This document shows positions 18,224-26,856 of a stretch of 64,000 nucleotides of DNA, piece after piece. Numbering within the stretch: position 1 is the first letter of the stretch; the number at the start of each line of letters is the position of its first letter. Made by a program: the position numbers and the translations under genes. This DNA comes from Clostridium sp. DSM 17811 (GTDB taxonomy: Bacteria > Bacillota > Clostridia > Clostridiales > Clostridiaceae), in assembly GCF_018861905.1 (NCBI RefSeq), contig NZ_JAHLDU010000004.1:186001-250000 (forward strand), given 5' to 3'. Under the pieces are notes generated by a model. It ran no database searches and was not told where the DNA came from. It saw only the letters and a list, made by a program, of their open reading frames with translations.

Positions 18224-21199
18224 GTGAAGTTAATGGAGTTACAAAGTATAATATTCAAATCATCTTCAGAGAGTATGAGAAGTCAGGGTAAAAAGGCTTT
18301 TAATGAGGGATTAGTTAGTAAAATCAAAGGAAAAAAGATAAATAATATGTATCATATTTATGGAAAGGTTAATAATGATACTAAATCAAAAGAATTAAAT
18401 ACACACATAACAATAGATTTAGCTAAGATGAAATTAGATAGTATAAAATGTACCTGTGAGGATTTTAAAGAAGTCTCTATTGTAGGTCATTTATTTATGT
18501 GTAGTCATTTAACAGCTACAGCATATAGTTTTTTGAATATATATACAAAGGGTAATTCTAAAAAATCAGAGAAGGATGAAAAATCAGGGAAGATACGGGA
18601 GAATGATGCTAGTAAGAAACACATAAGTAATATTATAAAGTTGAATCGAAAAGTAGCGAAAGGTTCAATTTATTATGAGGCTCAACATCAAATAGGTATG
18701 GAAAAAACAAAAATAGAGGCAAATTACTTAAGAGGTTTTCTTTCAGGGCTTAATTATAAAAAAGTTAGATTAAATTATGATGGGTTTGAGTTTGAAGCAC
18801 CAATTGTAAAGCAGGATTTACCTCTAACATTTACGTTAAAGATGCGAGAAAAGCATTTTGTTTTAACTACGCATAAGCAATTCCCAATATCATTAAATGA
18901 CAAAAATGATGTATATTTATTCAATTGGAAACTGTACTTACCATCAAAGGGTCAAGTACAAAGGTATATTCTTATTTGTGAAAGGTTAAGAAAAAATCGT
19001 GAAATTTTATATGGCGTAAATATTACTAATTATAATAAAATCATATCTTTTTTAGGCACTATTTCAAGGGATGTAAATATTAGTGAAGAAGTCAAAAATT
19101 TTGCATCAAACTTTATAAAGGCAGAATTTCACTTGTATGAGGTAGATAGCCATATTTATTGTGATTTGTTAGTTGTTTATGGTAATGAAAAAATTAACAT
19201 ACTAAAGAATGATAGGAGTAAAGATAAAATAACCCGTGAGCATAAAACAAATACACGTGATTACAAATTTGAGGACAGAATCCTTATGGAACTGGAGAAA
19301 TATAGGTTTATAAAAAGAAATGAGAGGCTACTTTTTATAGGATCAGATGAGCAGCTGTTTGATATATTAAATAAGAGTAAAAACAATCTTTATTCCCTTG
19401 GAAATGTTACTTTTGGAAATGGACTTAAGCATATGAAAATACAAAATACAAAGAATATAAAAGCAGAGATTAAGGAAATGGATGATTACTATGATTTTTC
19501 TTATAGTATAGACAATATTTATGATAATGAGTTAAAAGCTGTGATCGATTCATTTAAACAAAATAATAGATTTTATAAAACTAAGAATAATAATTTTTTG
19601 AACTTTGAAGATGAGACAGTTAGGAGTTTTTTTGATCTAATATTAGTATTAAGTGCTGATGAGTTACTAGAAGATGGTTCAATAAGGATAGAAAAAAATA
19701 AGGCATTGTATTTACAAAACAAAATAAAAAACAAAAAATTTGAATTCATTAAGGGTTGCGAAGTGCTAAAGGATATAGAAGACATCTATGATAACATAAA
19801 TAAAATGGAAATAAAGGTACCTGTGAACTTAAAGGCTACGCTTCGTGAGTATCAAATTGATGGTTTTAAATGGCTTAAAAGACTAAGCGCTTTGGGACTT
19901 GGGGGGATACTAGCAGATGAAATGGGTCTTGGAAAAACTGTTCAGACCATAGCTTTTCTATTATCATTTGAAAATAAAAAATCTATTATCATTAGTCCAA
20001 CTTCCCTTATTTATAATTGGAAGGCGGAATTTGAAAAATTTGCTCCTAGTCTAAAGGTTGCAATTGTACATGGAGAAAAAAAAGGAAGGTATGAGTTAAT
20101 TCATAATTTGGAGGATTATGATATAATACTTACGACCTATGGAACTCTAAAAATGGACTTAAATCAGTATGATAATATTGTTTTTGATTATTGTATTATA
20201 GATGAAGCGCAAAATATAAAAAATTATTTATCACAAAACACAAAAGTTATTAAAGACGTTAAAGCTAAAGTAAGATATGCAATAACTGGCACTCCTATTG
20301 AAAATAATTTGTTAGAACTTTGGTCTATTTTTGATTTTGTAATGCCAAACTATTTATATTCCAAAGAAACTTTTGAACTAAAATTTATTTCTGGAAAAAA
20401 GGTTGATTTAGGAGAACTAAAATCACTTATTAAACCTTTTCTATTAAGAAGAACTAAAAATGAAGTGCTTAGAGAATTGCCAGATAAAATAGAAAAGAAA
20501 TTTCTAGTTGAGATGACTACATCTCAAAAGGCTGTATATAAAGCCTATATCAAAGCTGTCAGGGATAAAATGAAAAACAATACTGATGGGAAAATAGAGG
20601 TCTTTTCTTATTTAACAAGGCTCAGACAAATATGTCTAGACCCATCACTTGTGATAGAAGGATATAAAGGCGGAAGTGGAAAGATAAACATTGCAACAGA
20701 ACTTATTCAAAAACATGTGAATAGTGGTGGAAAAATAATATTGTTTTCTCAATTTACATCCGCGCTTAAAAATATAGGAGAAAACTTAAAAGAAAAAGGA
20801 ATGCCATATTATTATCTAGATGGAAAAACTAAATCTAAGGATAGAATTAAGATGGTAGATGAATTCAATAAAAGTTGTCAAACATTTGTATTTTTAATAT
20901 CATTAAAGGCAGGGGGAACAGGCCTTAACTTAACGTCAGCAAATTTGGTGATTCATTTTGACCCTTGGTGGAATCCGGCAGTTGAGAATCAAGCCACAGA
21001 TAGGGCTCATAGAATTGGTCAAAAAAATGTAGTTGAAGTAATTAAATTAGTTGCAAAAGGGACTATTGAAGAAAAAATCATTCTACTTCAAGAAAATAAA
21101 AAAGATCTAATTGAGAGTGTAATTACAGGGGAACTTACGAATAGTGATGTTCTTGGGAAACTTACAAAAGAAGAAATTTTGGAGATACTCATGATTTAA
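18224..21199 (+). CDS. SWIM zinc-finger SNF2-family helicase/ATPase
   Basis: 991 residues from a GTG start 8 bases after GGAGGTG. An N-terminal SWIM zinc finger (CTCEDF...CSH near residues 79-104) may bind DNA or protein. The two-lobed SNF2 motor carries DEMGLGKTVQT (Walker A), DEAQNI (Walker B), TGTPIENNLLELW, and in lobe 2 LKAGGTGLNLTSANLV and DRAHRIGQ. Such bacterial Rad54/HepA-like proteins move along duplex DNA and displace proteins; RapA-type members recycle RNA polymerase. Isolated gene; no defence genes next to it, so no defence role is claimed. Confidence 0.93.
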   Translation: MKLMELQSIIFKSSSESMRSQGKKAFNEGLVSKIKGKKINNMYHIYGKVNNDTKSKELNTHITIDLAKMKLDSIKCTCEDFKEVSIVGHLFMCSHLTATAYSFLNIYTKGNSKKSEKDEKSGKIRENDASKKHISNIIKLNRKVAKGSIYYEAQHQIGMEKTKIEANYLRGFLSGLNYKKVRLNYDGFEFEAPIVKQDLPLTFTLKMREKHFVLTTHKQFPISLNDKNDVYLFNWKLYLPSKGQVQRYILICERLRKNREILYGVNITNYNKIISFLGTISRDVNISEEVKNFASNFIKAEFHLYEVDSHIYCDLLVVYGNEKINILKNDRSKDKITREHKTNTRDYKFEDRILMELEKYRFIKRNERLLFIGSDEQLFDILNKSKNNLYSLGNVTFGNGLKHMKIQNTKNIKAEIKEMDDYYDFSYSIDNIYDNELKAVIDSFKQNNRFYKTKNNNFLNFEDETVRSFFDLILVLSADELLEDGSIRIEKNKALYLQNKIKNKKFEFIKGCEVLKDIEDIYDNINKMEIKVPVNLKATLREYQIDGFKWLKRLSALGLGGILADEMGLGKTVQTIAFLLSFENKKSIIISPTSLIYNWKAEFEKFAPSLKVAIVHGEKKGRYELIHNLEDYDIILTTYGTLKMDLNQYDNIVFDYCIIDEAQNIKNYLSQNTKVIKDVKAKVRYAITGTPIENNLLELWSIFDFVMPNYLYSKETFELKFISGKKVDLGELKSLIKPFLLRRTKNEVLRELPDKIEKKFLVEMTTSQKAVYKAYIKAVRDKMKNNTDGKIEVFSYLTRLRQICLDPSLVIEGYKGGSGKINIATELIQKHVNSGGKIILFSQFTSALKNIGENLKEKGMPYYYLDGKTKSKDRIKMVDEFNKSCQTFVFLISLKAGGTGLNLTSANLVIHFDPWWNPAVENQATDRAHRIGQKNVVEVIKLVAKGTIEEKIILLQENKKDLIESVITGELTNSDVLGKLTKEEILEILMI

Positions 21200-21234
21200 A
21201 GCTGCCACCCATATGACAATGATTATGATATAAT

Positions 21235-21324
21235 AAAGCAAGTAATATAAAAGAAATAGCAGAATACTTAAATTTAGTACCTTCAACTATAGGTAAACTG
21301 ATTTCTCGTAATAAAATAGTATAA
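21235..21324 (+). pseudogene. Relic of a transposase C-terminus
   Basis: Twenty-nine codons reading KASNIKEIAEYLNLVPSTIG then KLISRNKIV and a stop form a small helix-turn-helix, as found at the C-terminus of some REP-associated (IS200-like) tyrosine transposases in clostridia. A TGA two codons upstream blocks the frame and there is no start, so only this tail remains. REP-like palindromes lie beside it. Confidence 0.45.
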
Positions 21325-21326
21325 GA

Positions 21327-21347
21327 TGCCACTTGCCAAGTGTGGCA
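21327..21347. repeat. REP-like palindrome, copy 1
   Basis: TGCCAC at the left and GTGGCA at the right, with TTGCC between; the sequence recurs at 21855-21877, and a half copy (TGCCACCC) lies at 21203-21210. The copies flank the transposase relic and the small gene. Confidence 0.6.
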
Positions 21348-21365
21348 CAAATAGGAGATGAAACT

Positions 21366-21779
21366 ATGTACGTAGAATTTAATAGTACGATTGTAGAGAG
21401 TAAAGATATAAAAGATACAATCGAGAAAAACACAGAATTTAAAGTACTTAAAGATATGAGTAAAGGTTCAAAGAGAGAGGATATATTAGCTTTTAATTTA
21501 AGTATAGCTATTAATACCTTGAATGATTTAATGGAAGGCGAAAATAATTTAAATGATTTAACAGAAGATGAATTATTTGAAGAATACCTATCGCTTGCAG
21601 AAGAAATTGCAATGGACATTGAAGAGTATGTACCAGATGGTGCAGTACTAGACATCAAAGTTTATAAATGGGATAAATCAGATGATGGCATAAGACTTGT
21701 TATAATTATAGCTCCAGAAGATATAAATGATCTTAAATTAAAGGATATTATGAGAAAACTAATAACTCAAGTGGAATAA
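21366..21779 (+). CDS. Small acidic protein of unknown function
   Basis: 137 residues from the ATG at 21366 (GGAG 8 bases upstream), rich in Asp and Glu, with a helical middle (NDLMEGENNLNDLTEDELFEEY) and a predicted beta ending (VLDIKVYKWDKSDDGIRLVIII). No signal peptide or membrane helix. I do not recognise the family. It lies between two REP-like palindromes and next to a transposase relic, and has its own terminator. Confidence 0.65.
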   Translation: MYVEFNSTIVESKDIKDTIEKNTEFKVLKDMSKGSKREDILAFNLSIAINTLNDLMEGENNLNDLTEDELFEEYLSLAEEIAMDIEEYVPDGAVLDIKVYKWDKSDDGIRLVIIIAPEDINDLKLKDIMRKLITQVE

Positions 21780-21790
21780 CAATTAGGACT

Positions 21791-21835
21791 GTAGCAAGAT
21801 TAAAATAATTTAAATCTTGTTATGGCTTTTTTATT
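21791..21835 (+). terminator. Rho-independent terminator
   Basis: CAAGATT pairs with AATCTTG, extended by AGC/GCT, followed by a run of T, just after the small acidic protein gene. Confidence 0.7.
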
Positions 21836-21854
21836 TATATGAGCTTGTCACTTT

Positions 21855-21877
21855 TGCCACTTGCCACGTGGGTGGCA
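21855..21877. repeat. REP-like palindrome, copy 2
   Basis: TGCCACTTGCC is identical to copy 1; the right arm is GGGTGGCA instead of GTGTGGCA. Copies of this kind are targets of REP-associated transposases in other bacteria. Confidence 0.6.
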
Positions 21878-21983
21878 CCTTGTTGTCTCATTGCATAATT
21901 ATGCAAGAAAAATGGTGCGATTGGTTATAAATACACTGTTAATAAATAAACATAATAAAACCACAAAAAAAATAAACAATATG

Positions 21984-22018
21984 TTGAATAATTATTCATA
22001 TTGATGTATAATTATTCA
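21984..22018 (+). promoter_or_regulatory. argBD promoter with two overlapping ArgR boxes
   Basis: TGAATAATTATTCA (21985-21998) is a perfect 14-bp ARG-box palindrome and TGTATAATTATTCA (22005-22018) a near copy 20 bases on, the spacing expected for an ArgR/AhrC hexamer. The boxes overlap a promoter: TTGAAT at 21984-21989 and TATAAT at 22007-22012, 17 bases apart. Arginine with ArgR should repress argB-argD. Confidence 0.85.
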
Positions 22019-22204
22019 AATGGTTAAATCATCACCTGTGGTGCTGAAATATTAAGACTCCAGAAGGAAATTTATACTCATACTGAAATTATCTCTTTAT
22101 TATAGTATGCAATTTCTAGTAAAGAACTGAGAGACTTTCCTTCTGAAATGTCGTTAAACAGTTATATAATTAGTGAAAATTAAGTATTAGGTTTGGAGGT
22201 TATA
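22019..22204 (+). promoter_or_regulatory. Structured argB leader
   Basis: About 185 untranslated bases separate the ArgR promoter from argB. CAGAAGGAAA (22061-22070) is fully complementary to TTTCCTTCTG (22136-22145). Within it, CATACT/AGTATG and GAAATT/AATTTC pairings exclude one another. No T-box or known riboswitch sequence was recognised and no T run follows the outer stem. Confidence 0.5.
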
Positions 22205-23080
22205 ATGGATATATTAAATAATGAATCAAATAAAAAAGATTTTTTAGAAATGTGTAAATATGAGGGTAAAACCTTTGTTATAAAATATGGTGGAAGTATA
22301 ATGAGCAATGATGTAGCTAAGGAAGCATTTGTAGAAGATATTGAGCTTATGACAAAAGCAGGCATAAAAGTTGTTATAGTACATGGCGGAGGTCCTTTGA
22401 TTAGCAAATGGGTAAAGAAATCTGGCGGTGAAAACAAGTTTATAAATGGGTTAAGAGTTACAGGTCAGGATACTATGGAAATTGTAGAGATGGTATTATC
22501 AGGTAATGTTAACAAAAGATTATCTTCAATTTTAAGTCTTAGAGGATTAAATGCCATAGGTATAAGCGGTAGAGACAGTAATTTAATTCAGGCTAAAAAG
22601 AAGTATGTTTTAGAAGATGGCCAAAAAATTGATATTGGTTTTGTTGGAGAAGTTGCCAATATTAATACCAAGGTATTAATTACTTTGCTTAAAAACAAGT
22701 ATATACCAGTTATTTCTCCAGTTGGGGTAGGGTGTGAAGGAAATAGTTATAATATAAATGCGGATTATGCTGCAGCTGCTATAAGTGGAGTACTTAAAGC
22801 TGAAAAGTTATTAATTATGACGGATATAGATGGTGTATATACAGATATAACTGACCCAACAACGCTTTTATCATCAATAACGGTTGCACAAACTAAAGAG
22901 TTTATAAATAAGGGTATGATTTATGGTGGAATGATTCCAAAGCTAGAATGTTGCGTTGCTGCAATTGATAAGGGAGCTAAGAATGTTCATTTAGTAGATG
23001 GAAGAAAAAAGCATGGTTTATTATTAAATATAATTAAGGATAGTGGAACTAAAATTATAACAGCAAAAGGGGTAATATAA
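22205..23080 (+). CDS. argB: Acetylglutamate kinase
   Basis: 291 residues of the amino acid kinase family: VIKYGGSIM (ATP site), VHGGGPLIS (N-acetylglutamate site), SGRDSN and the late TDIDGVYTD. It phosphorylates N-acetylglutamate in arginine synthesis. ATG at 22205 with GGAGGT 4 bases upstream is chosen over a TTG at 22193 inside the ribosome site. Its stop overlaps the argD start (TAATG). An ArgR-box promoter lies upstream. Confidence 0.96.
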   Translation: MDILNNESNKKDFLEMCKYEGKTFVIKYGGSIMSNDVAKEAFVEDIELMTKAGIKVVIVHGGGPLISKWVKKSGGENKFINGLRVTGQDTMEIVEMVLSGNVNKRLSSILSLRGLNAIGISGRDSNLIQAKKKYVLEDGQKIDIGFVGEVANINTKVLITLLKNKYIPVISPVGVGCEGNSYNINADYAAAAISGVLKAEKLLIMTDIDGVYTDITDPTTLLSSITVAQTKEFINKGMIYGGMIPKLECCVAAIDKGAKNVHLVDGRKKHGLLLNIIKDSGTKIITAKGVI

Positions 23081-24246
23081 TGGAAGAAAATTGTGTAATG
23101 AATACTTATGGAAGATATGATGTTACTTTTGAGAAAGGTCTAGGATGTAAAATTTATGATTTAGTGGGTCAAGAGTATATGGATTTTGTATCAGGAGTTG
23201 CAGTGAATTGTCTTGGGCATAGCCATCCTGCTATAATAAATGCAATAACTACGCAAAGTAGTAAGCTCATGCAGAGTTCTAATTATTATTGGAATACACC
23301 TCATAAGCTACTCGCAAAAAAACTAATAGATAACTGCGATCACGATAAAGTGTTTTTTTGTAACAGTGGGACAGAAGCCATAGAAGCAGCGCTCAAGATA
23401 GCGAGAAAATACGGAGCATTAAAAACAACTAAAGATAAAAATGTACTTATATATATGGACGAATCTTTTCATGGTAGAACTATGGGTTCATTATCAGTTA
23501 CTGGTCAGGAAAAATATCAAAAGGATTTCCGCCCATTAATTGGAGGTACACAAAAGGTAAAATTTAATGATGTAGAAGAGTTAAAAAAGAATTTTAATGA
23601 TAAAGTATGCGCTGTAATAGTAGAACCGATTCAAGGAGAAGGCGGAATAAATATTGCAACAATAGAGTTCTTAAAAGCAGCAAGAGATTTGTGCGATAAA
23701 TATGATGCTCTATTAATTTTTGATGAAGTACAATGCGGTATGGGACGCCTTGGAAGTCTTTTTGCTTATAAGAAATTTTCAGTTATTCCTGATGTTATAT
23801 GTATTGCAAAAGCACTCGGTGGCGGTTTTCCAATAGGGGCAACTATTACAAATCTTAAAGCATCAGCGGCATTTGTACCAGGTGATCATGGAAGCACTTT
23901 TGGTGGAAATCCACTTGCATGTGCTGTTGGTGAGGCTGTTTTAACAGAGCTTCTTGATGGTGGAGTTATAGAGAAAATTGACGACAAAAGTGCATATATG
24001 AAAGAAAGATTACTTAAAATAAAAGAGAAATATGGTGTGATAGATGAAATAAAAGGTATAGGTCTATTGATTGGAATAAAAATAAACACAGATACAAAGG
24101 AATTTTGTAAGTCGTGTTTTGACAATAAATTGCTTGTAATTGCGGCTGGAAATAATGTGGTAAGATTACTTCCTCCACTTAATGTAACAAAGGGAGAGAT
24201 TGATGAGGCATTAGATATTCTTGAAAAAGTAATTTCGGAAATTTGA
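23080..24246 (+). CDS. argD: Acetylornithine aminotransferase
   Basis: 388 residues, class III PLP-dependent aminotransferase. FCNSGTEAIEAALKIAR binds the cofactor phosphate, LIFDEVQCGMGRLG carries the PLP aspartate and ICIAKALGGGFPIG the Schiff-base lysine. It makes N-acetylornithine from N-acetylglutamate semialdehyde. It is translationally coupled to argB; argC and argJ are not nearby. Confidence 0.95.
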   Translation: MEENCVMNTYGRYDVTFEKGLGCKIYDLVGQEYMDFVSGVAVNCLGHSHPAIINAITTQSSKLMQSSNYYWNTPHKLLAKKLIDNCDHDKVFFCNSGTEAIEAALKIARKYGALKTTKDKNVLIYMDESFHGRTMGSLSVTGQEKYQKDFRPLIGGTQKVKFNDVEELKKNFNDKVCAVIVEPIQGEGGINIATIEFLKAARDLCDKYDALLIFDEVQCGMGRLGSLFAYKKFSVIPDVICIAKALGGGFPIGATITNLKASAAFVPGDHGSTFGGNPLACAVGEAVLTELLDGGVIEKIDDKSAYMKERLLKIKEKYGVIDEIKGIGLLIGIKINTDTKEFCKSCFDNKLLVIAAGNNVVRLLPPLNVTKGEIDEALDILEKVISEI

Positions 24247-24279
24247 TGCGTAAGTTTACTATGAAAATAAAGTAAATAG

Positions 24280-24318
24280 ATAAAAGCTGCATAACGAATT
24301 CGTTATGCAGCTTTTATC
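24280..24318. terminator. Bidirectional terminator between argD and the response regulator
   Basis: A near-perfect palindrome centred on GAATTC (AAAGCTGCATAACGAA with its complement), A-rich on the left and T-rich on the right, lies between convergent genes. Confidence 0.88.
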
Positions 24319-24319
24319 T

Positions 24320-25057
24320 TTAGAAATGTTGTTTCTTGTTTTGACACCTAAAGTGATTTGGGGACATTCCAACACTTTTTAAAAAAACTTTACTGAAATA
24401 ACTTGAATCAACATATCCAACATTTTGTGATATTTCTGTAATATTTTTATCTGTATTTAGGAGCAAGTCTTTTGCTTTTATTACTCTAAAGGAAGATAAA
24501 TAATTAATAAAGTTAATACCAATTTTACTCTTGAAGTATCTACTGAAATATTGTGGGTTAAGATGAACATAAGCTGCAATTGATTGAAGACTTATATATG
24601 TATTATAATGTTCATCGATATAATTCATAGCTTCTTTAATTAGCGTATCATCTTGGTTATCGCTTATGACTCTATCATTTTGCTTATTTATTAAAGAGAT
24701 GCTTCTGTTAATAGATTCAATTAAATCGTTAGGTCTTATGGGTTTCAAAAGGTAATCGATTACTTTTATTCTAATTGCACTCTGGGTAAAAGCAAAATCA
24801 TCATAAGCGGATAGAATGATTGTGTGTACATTTGGCAAAAATTTAATTATCTCTTTTTGAGCTTCAAGGCCGCTAAGTTCAGGCATTTCTACATCCATTA
24901 AAATAATATCGGGGGTACTTGTTTTAGCCATTTCAATAGCTTCTAAGCCACTTTTAGCTTCACCACAAATATTAATACAACTTAGTTTATCTTCAATGAT
25001 ATACCTAAGCGCTCGTCTTTCAATATTTTCATCTTCAACTATTAGTAAATTGTGCAT
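24320..25057 (-). CDS. AraC-type response regulator of the pdu locus
   Basis: 245 residues: a receiver domain with acidic pocket VEDE, phospho-acceptor Asp55 (IILMDVEMPE) and KPIRP, then an AraC double helix-turn-helix (about 140-240; ISQNVGYVDSSYFSKVFLK, SVGMSPNHFR). Partner of the PocR-domain kinase encoded 3 bases upstream; its ribosome site lies in the end of the kinase gene. It is inferred to activate the divergent microcompartment operon. Confidence 0.92.
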   Translation of the reverse strand: MHNLLIVEDENIERRALRYIIEDKLSCINICGEAKSGLEAIEMAKTSTPDIILMDVEMPELSGLEAQKEIIKFLPNVHTIILSAYDDFAFTQSAIRIKVIDYLLKPIRPNDLIESINRSISLINKQNDRVISDNQDDTLIKEAMNYIDEHYNTYISLQSIAAYVHLNPQYFSRYFKSKIGINFINYLSSFRVIKAKDLLLNTDKNITEISQNVGYVDSSYFSKVFLKSVGMSPNHFRCQNKKQHF

Positions 25058-25060
25058 TAG

Positions 25061-26290
25061 TTACTCCTCCCTTTTATTTAATTTAATACAAGGAACCTTT
25101 ATTGTAGCGGTAGTTCCACATTCTTTAGTCGATTTAAGTTCGATGCCATATTTAGACCCAAAGAAGTGTTTAATCCTGTCGTCTACATTTTTAATTCCTA
25201 GACCAGTAAGGTTCTCATAAGAATTTTCAACTGAAAAAATTGTTTTAAGTCTGTCTTCATCAATACCAATGCCATTATCAAAAACTTCAAGTGTGAGATA
25301 ACTATTATTAAAATTTTTACCTGTTATTTTAACTTTACCATTTATCGTCATATTTTTAAGACCATGAATTATTGAGTTCTCGACTAATGGTTGAAGAGTC
25401 ATTACAGGAATTTTAAAGTAGAGTATTGAAGGATCAATATCTATTTTGTAATCAAATCTATCACCAAATCTTGTTTTTTGAATATAAAAATATTTTTTAA
25501 TATTAGTTATTTCTGAATATATTGTAACCATGTTATTTGAATTCTTAAGACTATATCTTAATAGGTCAGAAATCGCATAAATGAGATTTTCAGTGTCGGG
25601 GGCCCCTTCTATTAAAGCCATTCTTGCAATGGTATTTAGAGTATTATATAGAAAATGAGGATTAATTTGAGCCTGAAGGGCTTTAATTTCCATGTTTTTA
25701 AGAAGTTCTGTAAGTTTCATTTTTTCTTTAGTTTCGTCCAATAGTTCTGATTTTGTAATTGTTGCTATTCCCATTTTAGCGATGAAATTAGAGAAAAGAA
25801 AAAGATAATCAGCAGATACCAGAATCTTTTCATAATCAACTACCGGAACTTCATTTAATGCATCATTTAGATCATTCTCAGATAAACTAAGCTCATGTGA
25901 TAATCTCTTAACATCTATGATTGTTTTATTTTTAAAGTTTGTACTTGTTACTTGTCCACATAACATAGATCCAAGATAATTACCGTTTACAATTATTGGC
26001 GCGGCAAAATCAATGAGACCAGTATGGCAGTTATAAATAATAGGTTTACCAGCCTTCATTGCCATTGTTCCACCAATTGAATCACAATGTTTACAACGGC
26101 TATATCCTTCAGTGCTGCTTCTAATTAAGCTACACCATTTAGTAAAATAACTGGCGGGCACAACAGGTGTTCCATCTCCATCAACTGTTACAGTTGAGAG
26201 GCCAACTATTTTTGCGAATTTATCTTGAATATCTTTAAGCGAGGATACATCAATAATTTCTTTGAGTTTATATTTAGGATGCATTGTCAT
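25061..26290 (-). CDS. PocR-domain sensor histidine kinase
   Basis: 409 residues, no membrane helix. The N-terminal PocR domain (about 10-165) contains Cys53, Cys66, Cys69 and Cys88 (KWCSL, RCKHCD, YNCHTG). The kinase part is of the LytS/YesM type (His_kinase, PF06580) with phospho-acceptor His212 in QINPHFLYNTLN and an ATPase domain with DNGIGI. PocR domains are known ligand-sensing modules of propanediol and cobalamin regulation, so a cytoplasmic propanediol sensor is inferred. AAAGGAGG lies 6 bases before the ATG. Confidence 0.93.
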   Translation of the reverse strand: MTMHPKYKLKEIIDVSSLKDIQDKFAKIVGLSTVTVDGDGTPVVPASYFTKWCSLIRSSTEGYSRCKHCDSIGGTMAMKAGKPIIYNCHTGLIDFAAPIIVNGNYLGSMLCGQVTSTNFKNKTIIDVKRLSHELSLSENDLNDALNEVPVVDYEKILVSADYLFLFSNFIAKMGIATITKSELLDETKEKMKLTELLKNMEIKALQAQINPHFLYNTLNTIARMALIEGAPDTENLIYAISDLLRYSLKNSNNMVTIYSEITNIKKYFYIQKTRFGDRFDYKIDIDPSILYFKIPVMTLQPLVENSIIHGLKNMTINGKVKITGKNFNNSYLTLEVFDNGIGIDEDRLKTIFSVENSYENLTGLGIKNVDDRIKHFFGSKYGIELKSTKECGTTATIKVPCIKLNKREE

Positions 26291-26548
26291 AATATTCCTC
26301 CTTTATAAGAAGCTTTAATACCATTAACTATATAGTGAATATATTACCATTAATTGTAATAAAAACATACTATATTTAATATAATAAAAATATATTAGCA
26401 CTATCTATATAGTAATAATAATACCTACAAATGTCAAAATAATTCCTTTTTATGAAATCAATATTATACTTAAATAGAGCAATATATTGACATCGAAAAG
26501 TGTGAAAATTCGCTATAATGAAGATATAAAATAAATGGAGGTGTTTTT
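26291..26548. promoter_or_regulatory. Divergent regulatory region of the pdu locus
   Basis: Between kinase and pduA. ACTATATAGT (26328-26337) is a perfect palindrome and CTATATAGT recurs near 26405, so these may bind the AraC-type regulator. Near pduA there is TTGACA at 26488-26493 and TATAAT 21 bases further; the spacing is too long for a strong promoter, as expected for an activator-dependent one. GGAGGTG precedes pduA. Confidence 0.5.
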
Positions 26549-26836
26549 ATGGGACAAGAATCATTAGGAATGATAGAAACAAAAGGTTTGATTGGTGCAA
26601 TAGAAGCTGCAGATTCAATGGTTAAAGCTGCAAATGTAGTTCTTATAGGTTATGAGAAAATAGGTTCAGGACTAGTTACTGTTATGGTTAGGGGAGATGT
26701 TGGTGCTGTTAAAGCCGCTACTGATGCCGGTGCCGCAGCTGCAAAGAGAGTTGGAGAAGTAATATCTGTTCATGTAATTCCAAGACCTCACACTGATGTT
26801 GAAAGAATATTACCTAAATATCCAGTTTCAGAATAA
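26549..26836 (+). CDS. pduA: Microcompartment shell hexamer, PduA/PduJ type
   Basis: 95 residues, a single BMC domain ([38 protein letters not shown]). Hexamers tile the shell facets and their central pore admits propanediol. First gene of the operon, as in other pdu loci. No pduJ paralogue is found later in the locus, so this protein probably serves both roles. Confidence 0.95.
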   Translation: MGQESLGMIETKGLIGAIEAADSMVKAANVVLIGYEKIGSGLVTVMVRGDVGAVKAATDAGAAAAKRVGEVISVHVIPRPHTDVERILPKYPVSE

Positions 26837-26856
26837 ATAGTGAGAGGTTGATGTAA

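Noticed and set aside
18224-21199. SNF2 helicase as part of an anti-phage system
   Set aside because: No methyltransferase, nuclease, PLD or other defence partner lies beside it; housekeeping SWIM-SNF2 proteins are common in clostridia.
22019-22204. T-box upstream of argB
   Set aside because: No GGTACCGCG-type box and no terminator with a T run were found; the leader is structured but of another kind.
26291-26548. Cobalamin riboswitch before the pdu operon
   Set aside because: The region is too short and AT-rich, and no B12-box-like GC-rich sequence occurs.
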